Shown one piece after another: positions 1 to 8,494 of a DNA stretch of 54,047 bases. How positions within the stretch are numbered: the stretch's first letter is position 1; every line of letters starts with the position of its first letter. The DNA comes from UBA3774 sp045600025. Lineage in GTDB: Bacteria; Bacillota; Clostridia; Lachnospirales; Lachnospiraceae. The notes below the pieces were generated by a model. It made no database searches. It was given only the letters and a program-made list of their open reading frames with translations, and had not been told where the DNA came from. A program made the position numbers and the translations under genes. Location of the stretch: the NCBI GenBank assembly GCA_045600025.1, contig JAZRXC010000008.1, forward strand, positions 1 through 54,047, in the 5' to 3' direction.

Positions 1-1597
1 TGCTATCAGCACGTATGGCAGACGTTTCGGAATAGTAGACATTTTCTGTGATGTAGACAATCTCACCGTAGTTCTCGATTGTCAGTGTGCCGGTGAAATC
101 CGTAGGGATGTTAACATTATCCGCCCAAATTCCGTACATCCGTGTATACATCGTCAGGCTGCCGTCACCGGTAATCATAACATTGTCATCACTGGCGGCG
201 AATCCACATAGAACTTTGTAATTGTTTTTATCTGTCGCAACCGACGGCTTTGCACCGATCTGATTTTCGCCGACCAGTTTGATGGTCAGATCGCCCTTCA
301 GATCGCTGTTGATGGCCGAAGGACATATCTTTCCGTCTACGGCAATTTCTGCATTGTTCAATGTCAGAGTTTGTGTTGTGGGGTCGTAGGAAATCTTGCC
401 ATCACCCAATACATCGTCTTTGTTGCTTGATGTAACTTGCGTGCCACCTACCTTCACGGGATATTCGGTCACGGGAATTTCCTCAAACTCCGCCGTGACG
501 GTGACGTCATAAGCAGGCATCGTGAAGATATACTCACCTGGTGCGTCTTCCGTGATTTCAATATCGGCTTCCGTTGTGGGTTCGGGTTCAGGTTCACTGC
601 CAAGCAATTTCTCCTCCGGTGATGCCGACATAAGAAGCTTCTTCGGCGTTTCTTCTTTCAGCGGTTCTGCCTCTGGCAAAGAATCATAAATATTATTTGC
701 CTCACAATAATTGCTCAGCGCCTCGAACCCTTCCCATGTGATCAAGCCCTTGCCGATTGCAACATTCAGATACTGCAAATTATAGTCATTATAATCCGCC
801 TCATTGAAGCCTTTGAACTTCAATACCGTTTCGAGCGGAGTCAGACCGCCATTGTCCGTTATATCTTTTTCTTTTTGAACTGCATTGATTCTAAGCGGGA
901 TATCATGCTCAAATATGTTTGCGAAATTTGTAAATGTTCCGTCACATATTGAAAGCATACCGTTTGACAAATGATTCAGATGCTTACTCGTTGCAATCGC
1001 ATAAGCGTCAACATAGCCCTGCAACATTTCAACGTTCTTTAACTCAAGCCAACTATCGTTATCTGCATTATAGAAATGCTTCCCGATGTAGTCCTTTGCA
1101 TTTTGGGCATTGATAAATACATATTTCTTTTCTTCTAACTCATAGAAGCCGTGTTCTTCTATTACAATAACCTCTGTATCGTCTTCAAAAGTCAGGGTAA
1201 AAGCATTGACGGCATTTTTACTTTCCCAAAGGAAACAAACCGGCGCCGACGATACCGTCCCCGTTTCATGATCAACGGTACGAATGACATCGCCAATCGA
1301 AATCTTTTCAATTGCCTTCTGTTCACCGGTTCCCATAGTGACCATCGTTCCGGCGGCAACACATGCAGAGGTATGGGTAGCGGTCAGCGATTTGAGCTGA
1401 TAGCCGTCCGCCGGTTTGACCGTAACAGTTACGATATCGCCCTCTGCGGCAGAGGTTTTATCGATCTCGATTGATCCGTTCGTATCAGTCGTGCCGTTGG
1501 TAATGGCATAGGTGGTTTCCGTAGCAAATGCCATCATCGGAACAAATGTGATGACCATGGCAGCTGCCATTAACAATGCTAAAACTCTTTTTTTCAT
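1..1597 (-). CDS. Secreted surface protein with Hint (intein-like) domain, partial
   Basis: The frame is open on the minus strand from an ATG at 1597 to the window edge (532 codons), so the C-terminus is missing. Residues 1-25 are a Sec signal peptide. A surface repeat begins at about 43 (VTVTVKPADGYQLKSLT) and resumes at about 353 (GEYIFTMPAYDVTVTAEFE). Between the halves lies a Hint-like module starting at Cys79: CVAAGTMVTM, then IEKISIGDVI, an EEHGF block (about 147-151) and a C-terminal NGMLSI block (about 212). After 380 there is a beta-helix-like repeat (LGDGKISYDPTTQTLTLNNA). The usual intein ending His-Asn plus Cys/Ser/Thr is not visible, so splicing is doubtful; cleavage or cross-linking is possible. 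Signal peptide and leader are nearly identical to the next gene. Domain calls come from motif recognition only. Confidence 0.75.
   Translation of the reverse strand, partial: MKKRVLALLMAAAMVITFVPMMAFATETTYAITNGTTDTNGSIEIDKTSAAEGDIVTVTVKPADGYQLKSLTATHTSACVAAGTMVTMGTGEQKAIEKISIGDVIRTVDHETGTVSSAPVCFLWESKNAVNAFTLTFEDDTEVIVIEEHGFYELEEKKYVFINAQNAKDYIGKHFYNADNDSWLELKNVEMLQGYVDAYAIATSKHLNHLSNGMLSICDGTFTNFANIFEHDIPLRINAVQKEKDITDNGGLTPLETVLKFKGFNEADYNDYNLQYLNVAIGKGLITWEGFEALSNYCEANNIYDSLPEAEPLKEETPKKLLMSASPEEKLLGSEPEPEPTTEADIEITEDAPGEYIFTMPAYDVTVTAEFEEIPVTEYPVKVGGTQVTSSNKDDVLGDGKISYDPTTQTLTLNNAEIAVDGKICPSAINSDLKGDLTIKLVGENQIGAKPSVATDKNNYKVLCGFAASDDNVMITGDGSLTMYTRMYGIWADNVNIPTDFTGTLTIENYGEIVYITENVYYSETSAIRADS
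1381..1452. repeat. Intragenic direct repeat shared with 3547-3618
   Basis: This 72-nt stretch encodes the VTVTVKPADGYQLKSL part of the surface repeat. It matches 3547-3618 in the neighbouring paralog, with the first 53 nt identical and two mismatches after that. The conservation at DNA level points to recent duplication or gene conversion. Confidence 0.8.
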
Positions 1598-1665
1598 AGC
1601 AAAATTTCCTTTCGGGATATTTATATCATTTAAACGAGATAAATGCCTCTATCGCTAACTGTATA
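1519..1665. repeat. Duplicated leader plus signal-peptide DNA, copy 1 (copy 2 at 3700-3846)
   Basis: About 147 nt covering the 5' UTR, ribosome binding site and first ~26 codons is repeated at 3700-3846 with only a few mismatches; the 68 nt of UTR from 1598 to 1665 is identical to 3779-3846. The spacing between copies is 2181 bp. The ribosome binding site GAAAGGAAA lies just before both ATGs. Recombination between the copies would delete or fuse the two genes. Confidence 0.9.
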
Positions 1666-1672
1666 CAATAAT

Positions 1673-1681
1673 AGTATATCA
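1673..1681 (-). promoter_or_regulatory. Extended -10 promoter of the Hint surface gene
   Basis: On the minus strand TGATATACT is an extended -10 (TGn plus TATACT), placed as in the paralog at 3854. I see no good -35 hexamer. The transcript would have an ~70-nt leader. Confidence 0.5.
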
Positions 1682-1799
1682 TATTTTTATTATTTATTCT
1701 ATGCCGCGGCAGTTTTTTGCATGTTTATCTGTTTCTATTTAAAGTATCTCCGCCCATTCAGTTATGCTATTCTTGTGAGTCCGGTGTTTGATTTGCATA

Positions 1800-1839
1800 A
1801 AAATAGCGGTAACGGTTTTTACACCATTACCGCTATTTT
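1800..1839 (-). terminator. Terminator of the choloylglycine-hydrolase-like surface gene
   Basis: The arms AAAATAGCGGTAACGG and CCATTACCGCTATTTT flank an 8-nt loop, and a short T run follows on the minus strand. The hairpin begins 10 nt after the stop codon at 1850, so the two surface genes are probably transcribed separately. Confidence 0.8.
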
Positions 1840-1849
1840 CAGTTAAATA

Positions 1850-3778
1850 TTACTGCTCATTCTTTTTCTTTTTATTGAGAATGAAGCAGGTACAAGCTCC
1901 CATGGAAGAAAGTGACATTAATGTGAGCCAAAGAGCCATATTGCTTGTGTCTCCGGTCTGAGGAGTTTTCGGTTCTTCTTTTAGTTTTTCAATATACCCG
2001 TTGCCGCCCTGTGCTTTCCATGCATCAAGATCGGTGATTTCAACCTTGCAGGTTTCGTCCTCAAAGAGCTTGCCGCAAATATCGCACTTGTAGTAGCTCT
2101 TATAACCGGCACTCTGAAGCGTTGCCGCAACACCTTCTACAAGGATAGCATTGTGCTCGGAAATCTGCTTTCCGCAGTAATCACACTTGTGGTCTTTGTT
2201 TTTGTCGGCACACTCAGAAAGTGTATCACCGCAGATATCGCAGATGTGATCTTTAGGGGCACTATCAGCATGGTCGCTGATTTCCTCACCGCAGGCATCG
2301 CATTTATGATCTTTCGGATCAGTGTCTACATGGTCGCTGATTTCCTTGCCGCAGATATCACACTTGTGGTTATTGTCAGCATCTACATGAGAGGAGCATT
2401 TCTCAAACTCCGCCGTGATAGTGACTGCATAACCGGGCATTTTGAACTGATACGTTCCGTCAGTCTGCAATGCAAAGTTCACTTTCGGATTGGCAATGTC
2501 ATCGAAAGTATATATGAATTCCCGACCATCGTCAAACGACACTGTGAGAGTCTTATCTTTAATATTGTAAATACTGCTGTGCGCGGTGCGTTTCAAACCG
2601 TCTGTGGGATCGTAAGTACCGTCAGCTTCATATGCAACATATTTTTCGAGCAGATTCTTAGGAGCATCCTGTGCCAAAACCTTTTCTTTCGTCCAATAGC
2701 TCATTTCGTGATCATCAAAAGTCGGAATCATATCGGTTCTATAGAATTCGGAGCACCAGAACGGGGAAACACTCGTATCATATGTTTTGGTGTATGTTAC
2801 CGCTTCCAGCAGTTCCGCCATTCCGTCTTTGGTGCCAGCTGTGGCATAGGAGTCACTGAGAATAAAGTATCTTTCCAAGCCAATGGTATGATGAGGAAAG
2901 TTATTCATACTTCTATTACGCAAAAAGTCTTCTTCTTTGAACAAATGATTGTAAAAGTCGGTCATTATCCATTGTTCTTGTTCTACAAACTTAACGCCTT
3001 CGCCGGTAAATTCAACAATTACAGTACTATTTTCGTCTGCAATCATGATGTGAGCGTCCCAGCCATCCGAAAGTGCTGTGATGTCGTGGTTTTCAATAAA
3101 GGTCTTCGCCTCACCGACGCTTCCGCAATTGTCAAGAATGGCACGCACAAGATGCAATACCATGACTTTCTGTGCTCCGTCATTCGTATGAGAATGAGGA
3201 TTACTCCTAATATCTGCCGTACTTACGCCGCCAATACTGCATACAAGACCTGCATCATTTATACCGTCTGTAATCAGCCATGCAAGTTGTTTTAATGTTT
3301 CGGCATCATACGCAGTGCCGGTAACATCGAGGGAATAGGGATTCGCTACGCCGATTACGGCATGGGGACGGCTTGTCGGATCTGCTTCTGTTTTTATCAC
3401 AACTTCTTTTTTATCGTTGATATAATAGTCAAAATTGTGTCCGAGGAAATCTCCGTTTCTGACAGTACTGCCGCCGAATCCCGCAGCATTTACGTTTGGT
3501 GCGGTGGTGCCACTCGGATCAACGGTGAATGATGACACAACTGTTCCGGTCAGCGATTTGAGCTGATAGCCGTCCGCCGGTTTGACCGTAACAGTTACGG
3601 TATCACCCTCTGCGGCAGTTTCCTTGTCAATGGTGATATAACCGTGATTATCTTCTGCTTTGCTTTCCGGCGTACCGTTGGTGATGTCGTAAGTGTCTTC
3701 CGTACCAAATGCCGTCATCGGAACAAACGTGATGACCATGGCAGCTGCCATTAACAATGCTAAAACTCTTTTTTTCAT
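1850..3778 (-). CDS. Cell-wall anchored protein with choloylglycine-hydrolase-like Ntn domain
   Basis: 642 residues. The signal peptide spans 1-25. A surface repeat (about 60-80) is interrupted by an Ntn-hydrolase-like domain of the choloylglycine hydrolase/C45 type (about 95-430: FLGHNFDYY, TDGINDAGL, TAHSSIYN) and closes at about 441-460 (GTYQFKMPGYAVTITAEFE). Five CxxC knuckles of the type HKCDICGKEISDH follow (about 470-570), then a sorting signal TPQTGD (605-610), a hydrophobic segment and a Lys-rich tail. Family members act on amide bonds of bile salts, penicillin V or related N-acyl amides with an N-terminal Cys. Here the position where I expect Cys, in FGGST (101-105), is Gly103, so catalysis is uncertain unless Ser104 or Thr105 replaces it. 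The RBS GAAAGGAAA fixes the start. Confidence 0.85.
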   Translation of the reverse strand: MKKRVLALLMAAAMVITFVPMTAFGTEDTYDITNGTPESKAEDNHGYITIDKETAAEGDTVTVTVKPADGYQLKSLTGTVVSSFTVDPSGTTAPNVNAAGFGGSTVRNGDFLGHNFDYYINDKKEVVIKTEADPTSRPHAVIGVANPYSLDVTGTAYDAETLKQLAWLITDGINDAGLVCSIGGVSTADIRSNPHSHTNDGAQKVMVLHLVRAILDNCGSVGEAKTFIENHDITALSDGWDAHIMIADENSTVIVEFTGEGVKFVEQEQWIMTDFYNHLFKEEDFLRNRSMNNFPHHTIGLERYFILSDSYATAGTKDGMAELLEAVTYTKTYDTSVSPFWCSEFYRTDMIPTFDDHEMSYWTKEKVLAQDAPKNLLEKYVAYEADGTYDPTDGLKRTAHSSIYNIKDKTLTVSFDDGREFIYTFDDIANPKVNFALQTDGTYQFKMPGYAVTITAEFEKCSSHVDADNNHKCDICGKEISDHVDTDPKDHKCDACGEEISDHADSAPKDHICDICGDTLSECADKNKDHKCDYCGKQISEHNAILVEGVAATLQSAGYKSYYKCDICGKLFEDETCKVEITDLDAWKAQGGNGYIEKLKEEPKTPQTGDTSNMALWLTLMSLSSMGACTCFILNKKKKNEQ

Positions 3779-3846
3779 AGCAAAATTTCCTTTCGGGATA
3801 TTTATATCATTTAAACGAGATAAATGCCTCTATCGCTAACTGTATA
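3700..3846. repeat. Duplicated leader plus signal-peptide DNA, copy 2
   Basis: Second copy of the repeat at 1519-1665. It covers the identical 68-nt leader and the start of the coding region. Confidence 0.9.
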
Positions 3847-3853
3847 TAGGATT

Positions 3854-3883
3854 AGTATATCATACCTTTTATTTTCAAATCAA
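3854..3883 (-). promoter_or_regulatory. Sigma-A promoter of the choloylglycine-hydrolase-like gene
   Basis: TTGATT (3878-3883), an 18-nt spacer and TATACT (3854-3859) with an upstream TG form an extended -10 promoter. The -35 overlaps the 3' end of the HlyC/CorC gene, and no terminator is visible between the two genes. Confidence 0.6.
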
Positions 3884-5200
3884 TGTTTCCGGCACAGGTT
3901 CGGGAATCTTATGAATCGTCGCCGATGATATCTGATGTTCTTCGATAGCGGTTACTCTGATTTCAAGATTTTTATACAAGACCTCAATATCCTGTTTACC
4001 GTCACTCGGGACAACTCCCAGTTCATTAAACACAAGGCCCGTAAATGTATCAATATCCTCCGCTCCGATTTCAATATCAAGCGCCTGCTCAATATCGGTA
4101 AGCTCTACATTTCCGATTATGCGCCAGGTTAAATCATCAATCTGCTCGATGTGCGGCTCTGCCGCTGCCTCTTCAGGCGTATCCTCACCGAGATCTCCGA
4201 CCAGTTTTTCAATCAGGTCATTGAGCGTAATAATACCGACCATTCCGCCGTATTCATCCAGCACTATAGCCATCTTATTACCGGCTTTTTTCATGTTAAG
4301 GAATAGTACATCCGCCTTAATCGTATCCGGGACAAAGTACGCAGGACGAACGATCTCCATAATGTTTTCTTTCGTTTTATCTTCCAGCCTGAAATAATCC
4401 TTGGCATTCAGTATGCCGATAACATTGTCTGCCGAATTTTCGCACACGGGATAAAGGGTGTGACGACTGTCGTGAATTGTTTGTGCCCAAACCTCCGGTT
4501 CATCATCCGTCCAGATAATATCCACCTCTGTTCGGTGAGTTGCAATTTCTTCAGCAGAAAGATCATCGAACTCAAACACATTCTGAATAAATTCGTTCTC
4601 TTGTTTATCAATAGTTCCGTCTTCACTTCCGGCATCTGCCATCATACGAATTTCTTCTTCGCTCACCTGATCTTCGGCCTCATTAGGATCAATGCCTATA
4701 AGTCTCAGAATTGCATTTGTGGAAACTGCTAACAGCCAAACTATAGGTTTGAATAAAACGGAGATTCCGGAAAGCAATCCGGAGAATCTGAGAGATATAA
4801 CCTCCGGGCGTTTCATAGCCACACGTTTAGGAACAAGCTCACCGAAAACAAGCGTGAAATATGAAAGAATCAATGTAATAATAACAACTGCAATTTTATC
4901 AAGTGTCTCTATCGGAATAGAAATGCCAAGACTGAGAATCCAATTCACTAACGGCACCGCAAAATTGTCGGCAGCAAAAGCTGAGGCCAAAAATCCGGAT
5001 AATGTAATTGCAACCTGTATGGTTGATAGAAACTTCGCGGGTTCTTTTGTAAGCGCCGTCAGGCGTTTAGCTTGCTTATTTCCATCCTCAGCCATTCTTT
5101 CAATCTTTGTATTGTTTATCGAAAGAACCGCTATTTCGGCGCAGGCGAAAATAGCATTAAGCGCAATCAGTACAATTTGAACAATAATCCAAGTAAACAT
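3875..5200 (-). CDS. HlyC/CorC (CNNM/DUF21) family membrane transporter
   Basis: 441 residues, normal for the family. An N-terminal DUF21 membrane domain (about 1-190, several hydrophobic segments) is followed by a CBS-domain pair (about 205-335, with DEYGGMVGIITLNDLIEKLVG) and a C-terminal CorC_HlyC domain (about 345-430, WRIIGNVELTDIEQAL). These proteins are linked to magnesium/cobalt efflux or divalent-cation homeostasis; the older name hemolysin is misleading. RBS AAAGGGGAAT precedes ATG at 5200. It sits downstream of a terminator at 5230-5271 and so probably has its own promoter, which I could not place. Confidence 0.9.
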   Translation of the reverse strand: MFTWIIVQIVLIALNAIFACAEIAVLSINNTKIERMAEDGNKQAKRLTALTKEPAKFLSTIQVAITLSGFLASAFAADNFAVPLVNWILSLGISIPIETLDKIAVVIITLILSYFTLVFGELVPKRVAMKRPEVISLRFSGLLSGISVLFKPIVWLLAVSTNAILRLIGIDPNEAEDQVSEEEIRMMADAGSEDGTIDKQENEFIQNVFEFDDLSAEEIATHRTEVDIIWTDDEPEVWAQTIHDSRHTLYPVCENSADNVIGILNAKDYFRLEDKTKENIMEIVRPAYFVPDTIKADVLFLNMKKAGNKMAIVLDEYGGMVGIITLNDLIEKLVGDLGEDTPEEAAAEPHIEQIDDLTWRIIGNVELTDIEQALDIEIGAEDIDTFTGLVFNELGVVPSDGKQDIEVLYKNLEIRVTAIEEHQISSATIHKIPEPVPETLI

Positions 5201-5229
5201 ATTCCCCTTTCAAAAAACATACTAAAAGC

Positions 5230-5271
5230 AAAGACACAGCCCGTGCATATAAGCGTACGGGTTGTGCCTTT
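5230..5271 (-). terminator. Terminator after the zinc-ribbon membrane protein gene
   Basis: Arms AAAGACACAGCCCGT and ACGGGTTGTGCCTTT pair with few G-U pairs around a 12-nt loop and are followed by a T-rich stretch on the minus strand. The hairpin lies 69 nt after the stop at 5340. Confidence 0.75.
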
Positions 5272-5339
5272 TGATATGATTATTTATTTCACACAAGTGA
5301 TAAGGACAACTGTCCCCTTCGTCCATCGTATTTAAAACC

Positions 5340-5840
5340 TCAAAAACCAATGTTGATATCAAATGTTCCGGGATACTGCTTTTCAAGTTCTAAAATCCAG
5401 TTCTGCAGAACATCTGCATTTGCGACCATAAGCACGCTTGTCACTACTATAATTGCACCTAATATAAGAGATATAATAGCAAAAATAAGGCTTATGATTG
5501 CCATAGTCTTATACTCACTTCTGATTCCGAGAATAGCAAGTATTATTGCAACAACAGCAAGCGGTATCTGTAAAAACGGCACGCAGCACATAACATATGA
5601 CGCTATCATGCAAATAAGCGCTGCGATGGCAAGTCCCTTGCTGCGCATAGGACGCTCTTTTTCAGGTTCAGGTGAAGCTTTCTCTTCGGGTACAGCTACC
5701 GGAGTTTCTGTTATTTCTTCTGCTGCAGGCGCAGGGGCGCTCTCCTGATTATCTGCAGGAGCTCCCTCTACAGGCATTCCGCAAAAAGAGCACTTATCTT
5801 CGCCTTCTTTTATTTCGGCACCACAATATTTACAATACAT
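5340..5840 (-). CDS. Zinc-ribbon membrane protein (DUF4190-like)
   Basis: 166 residues from the ATG at 5840, chosen over an in-frame ATG 8 codons upstream because GAAAGGTGGTGA sits just before it. An N-terminal zinc ribbon (CKYCGAEI ... CSFCGMPV) is followed by a Pro/Glu/Ala-rich linker. Two hydrophobic segments follow (about 78-110 and 118-145), of the kind found in DUF4190 proteins. The function of such proteins is unknown; many are thought to sense or scaffold at the membrane. It follows the Lit-like gene by 73 nt. Confidence 0.75.
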   Translation of the reverse strand: MYCKYCGAEIKEGEDKCSFCGMPVEGAPADNQESAPAPAAEEITETPVAVPEEKASPEPEKERPMRSKGLAIAALICMIASYVMCCVPFLQIPLAVVAIILAILGIRSEYKTMAIISLIFAIISLILGAIIVVTSVLMVANADVLQNWILELEKQYPGTFDINIGF

Positions 5841-5913
5841 ATTGTCACCACCTTTCAAGTACAATACTAAATATAAGTGCGGACTTTGTCAAGTAAGTCG
5901 CTGGTTACGCGGC

Positions 5914-6552
5914 CTACTTTGCCGCTGCTTTAATCTTTTTTGAAATAATAATCAGTACTGTCGAAATAACCACGCACATAACCGCAATCATAACTGCGCA
6001 ATGGAAGAAAAATTGATCTGGCAGTATTTTTATAACAGGATCTGTTGTTGAATTAAATATCCAGAAATCATTATCAAATGCAATCTTATGAAACAGTACA
6101 AAAAACTTATCCCAAAATAGTGCAGCGCCGATCCCCAGCACTGCAGGAACTATAATGCCACAGGTTCCGGCAGCGGCGAGCGGTATATAGCGTCCGCCTC
6201 GTGCAGCAATAACAGCGAGAATTACAAATATAGGAAGCGCTATAAAAGCAAAATATTCAAGCGCAATAAATATATCTTTTACTTCTGCAAAATGCTGTCT
6301 GCCGCCCTCAGACATAGCAAGCGTAGGAAATTCCAATGTATCCGGTCCTGATATGCTGTTGTACTTAATCAGAACATCGTAATTAAGAAGTATCTCTTCT
6401 CTGCTGTATCCGCTGGTTTCCTCAATCTTAAGCGCATCTATATCAAGGTAATAAAGTGGCTTTGCGTGAAGAGTAATAATTACGCAAGCTGATACTATTG
6501 CAAGAAATCCGATGATACCGAGTATTGATTCACATATCTTCTTCATAATCAT
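5914..6552 (-). CDS. TIGR01906/DUF1461 membrane protein, Lit-like
   Basis: 212 residues with about four membrane segments (about 5-27, 95-112, 125-147, 185-207) and a large loop after the first one containing the PLYYLDI and YNSISGP stretches. The family includes Lit, which moves an acyl chain within lipoproteins to make lyso-form lipoproteins; whether this copy does so cannot be told. The start overlaps the end of dus by 4 nt, so the two are translationally coupled. ATG at 6546 is an alternative start, and neither has a strong RBS. Confidence 0.7.
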   Translation of the reverse strand: MIMKKICESILGIIGFLAIVSACVIITLHAKPLYYLDIDALKIEETSGYSREEILLNYDVLIKYNSISGPDTLEFPTLAMSEGGRQHFAEVKDIFIALEYFAFIALPIFVILAVIAARGGRYIPLAAAGTCGIIVPAVLGIGAALFWDKFFVLFHKIAFDNDFWIFNSTTDPVIKILPDQFFFHCAVMIAVMCVVISTVLIIISKKIKAAAK

Positions 6553-7505
6553 TCGTACAGCCCATTAACCAGGCTGACAAGCTCCTCCATAGTTGAAATC
6601 GTTACCGCTTTGTTTCTGATTGCCGCAGCACCGGTAAAGCCTTTCGTATACCACGCAAGGTGTTTGCGCATCTCACGGATTCCGATGTATTCGCCCTTAT
6701 CCTGAACTTCACCTTCGGCATGACGAAGAATAACTTTTTTAAGTTCGACCGGTGTTATTTCCGGAAATAATGTGCCCGAAAGTGCAGCGCGTGCCTCAGC
6801 GAATATCCAGGGATGTCCCTGCGCGCCGCGTGCAATCATGATTCCGTCAACTCCGGTCTCATCTTTCATACGCCTTGCATCAGCTCCGCAAAAAATGTCG
6901 CCATTGCCGAATACCGGAACGCTAACCGACTGTTTTACCTTTTTAAGCATCTCCCAATCGGCTTTTCCGCTGTAAAACATATCTCTTGTGCGAGCGTGTA
7001 CGGAAATGGCACTTACGCCGCTCCCCTCTGCCATTCTTGCAAATTCGACCGCATTAATATGTTCCTTATCAAATCCGATTCTGAACTTAACCGTAAGCGG
7101 CTTGGAAAGTTTTTTGGCCATGGCACAAAGTATTTTTTCGGCAAGGCCTATATCATTCATAAGCGCCGAGCCCTCGTGGTTGTTTACAATCTTTGCAACC
7201 GGGCAGCCCATATTTACATCTATTATGTCAAAGCGTTCTTCAAGCCTTACGGCGATATCCGCCATAATATCGGGATCTGAACCAAACAATTGAACTGCCA
7301 GCGGAAATTCGCCTTCATATGTTGTAAGCAGTTCTTCCGTGTTTTTATTGCCGTAGGCGATTGCTTTTGCGCTGACCATTTCAGTGCAGGCGATATCAGC
7401 CCCGTAATCCCGGCAAATATGTCTGAATGTAACATCACTCACTCCCGCCATAGGGGCGAGATATAGCGGCGTCTCTTTTTCAATTGACAGATTTCCTATT
7501 TTCAT
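6549..7505 (-). CDS. dus: tRNA-dihydrouridine synthase
   Basis: 318 residues. This FMN TIM-barrel enzyme reduces uridine to dihydrouridine in the D-loop of tRNA. Visible motifs are LAPMAGVSDVTFR at the N-terminus, the active-site Cys in NMGCPVAKI, KFRIGFD, HARTRDMFYSGKADW and GIMIARGAQGHPWIF. The sequence is DusB-like. It overlaps its upstream neighbour by 4 nt and its downstream neighbour by 4 nt, within the rho-trpS-tadA-birA transcription unit. Confidence 0.95.
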   Translation of the reverse strand: MKIGNLSIEKETPLYLAPMAGVSDVTFRHICRDYGADIACTEMVSAKAIAYGNKNTEELLTTYEGEFPLAVQLFGSDPDIMADIAVRLEERFDIIDVNMGCPVAKIVNNHEGSALMNDIGLAEKILCAMAKKLSKPLTVKFRIGFDKEHINAVEFARMAEGSGVSAISVHARTRDMFYSGKADWEMLKKVKQSVSVPVFGNGDIFCGADARRMKDETGVDGIMIARGAQGHPWIFAEARAALSGTLFPEITPVELKKVILRHAEGEVQDKGEYIGIREMRKHLAWYTKGFTGAAAIRNKAVTISTMEELVSLVNGLYE

Positions 7506-7825
7506 TTGCCCGCCATTATAAACTGTCTGTAGTACTCACCGAGCTGTGAAAATAACTGCTCATGCTCGCGTTCGGCATCGCGTGCGGCAAGCTCGGCTTC
7601 TATCTCGTCATAGAGATAATCTCTTGTATCATGCCCTATCTCCAGCGATACTTCTCCGTCTGCGTCAAAACCTATTGTAAGAATTCCGCCGATTTCATTA
7701 GTGAATATTACTGCGAGCTTCTTTAATTCGTCCTGTACACCTTCGGGCAGGATTTTATGTGCTTCATTAAAATAATATTTTTCAGTATATGCGCTTGCGG
7801 CGCAGAGAACTCTCTCACTATCCAT
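7502..7825 (-). CDS. DUF6145-like conserved protein
   Basis: 107 residues, soluble, with an acidic C-terminal half (EAELAARDAEREHEQ). I recognise it tentatively as a DUF6145 family member, a short clostridial protein that is often next to dus and birA. No catalytic motif is evident. It lies 1 nt after birA and overlaps dus by 4 nt, so it is certainly cotranscribed with both. Confidence 0.7.
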   Translation of the reverse strand: MDSERVLCAASAYTEKYYFNEAHKILPEGVQDELKKLAVIFTNEIGGILTIGFDADGEVSLEIGHDTRDYLYDEIEAELAARDAEREHEQLFSQLGEYYRQFIMAGK

Positions 7826-7826
7826 A

Positions 7827-8489
7827 TCAACCTCCGTATGAATCTATTTCTCCGTCAGGATATACCAAGGCGCTTTCATATTCATCTTTTTGACCCTGCC
7901 AGCCTTCCTTCTCAAGTCTTTTAAGACGTTCTTCTATCCCGGAAAGTATGCCGGCAATAATCTGCTCACGCGAATGTTCCCTGCCGCTGTATATTCTAAG
8001 AGAAGTTGCTTTTTCTTTAAGTTCTTCCGAAAATGTCATCTGATTAACATTTATTCCGATGCCTATAACGACTCCTGTGTCAGTATCCGGCGTAATTTTT
8101 TCCGTAAGAATACCGCAGATTTTTCTACCACCGATAAGCAAATCATTCGGCCACTTTAAATCAGCATCAAGCCCTGTTGCCGAAAAGATTGCATCCTTAA
8201 CCGCAAGTGCAGTAATAAGTGTGACGCGAGGCAGTTCTTCTATGGAAATATGCGGGTGAAAATATGAACTCATTGCTATTCCTTCACCCGGCGCTGCCTC
8301 GGCCCAATTTCTCCCCAGCCTTCCGCGTCCGCCTTCCTGCACATCAGCAATAATCGTGGTACCGGAAGGAGCACCATTTGCTACGCTTGCCTTTATATAA
8401 TCATTAGTGGAATATGAAATAGAATCTACGACCTCTATGACGTTATCAGAAAAGTTTTTTAACTGGGAAATAATCTCGTCTTTGTTCAT
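7827..8489 (-). CDS. birA: Biotin-[acetyl-CoA-carboxylase] ligase
   Basis: 220 residues from ATG at 8489, which is preceded by CTGGTGAT; an in-frame ATG 17 codons upstream lies inside the neighbouring gene and lacks a binding site. The enzyme activates biotin as biotinyl-AMP and attaches it to carrier lysines. The biotin loop GRGRLGRNW, KWPNDLLIGGRKICGIL and VIGIGINVN are all present. There is no N-terminal helix-turn-helix, so this is a catalytic-only BirA and should not repress biotin genes. Confidence 0.93.
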   Translation of the reverse strand: MNKDEIISQLKNFSDNVIEVVDSISYSTNDYIKASVANGAPSGTTIIADVQEGGRGRLGRNWAEAAPGEGIAMSSYFHPHISIEELPRVTLITALAVKDAIFSATGLDADLKWPNDLLIGGRKICGILTEKITPDTDTGVVIGIGINVNQMTFSEELKEKATSLRIYSGREHSREQIIAGILSGIEERLKRLEKEGWQGQKDEYESALVYPDGEIDSYGG

Positions 8490-8494
8490 ACAAA

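Noticed and set aside
2153..3295. Long plus-strand open frame (380 codons)
   Set aside because: It is antisense to the choloylglycine-hydrolase-like gene, has low-complexity Cys/Phe/Val composition and no ribosome binding site; the minus frame has a signal peptide, domains and a sorting signal.
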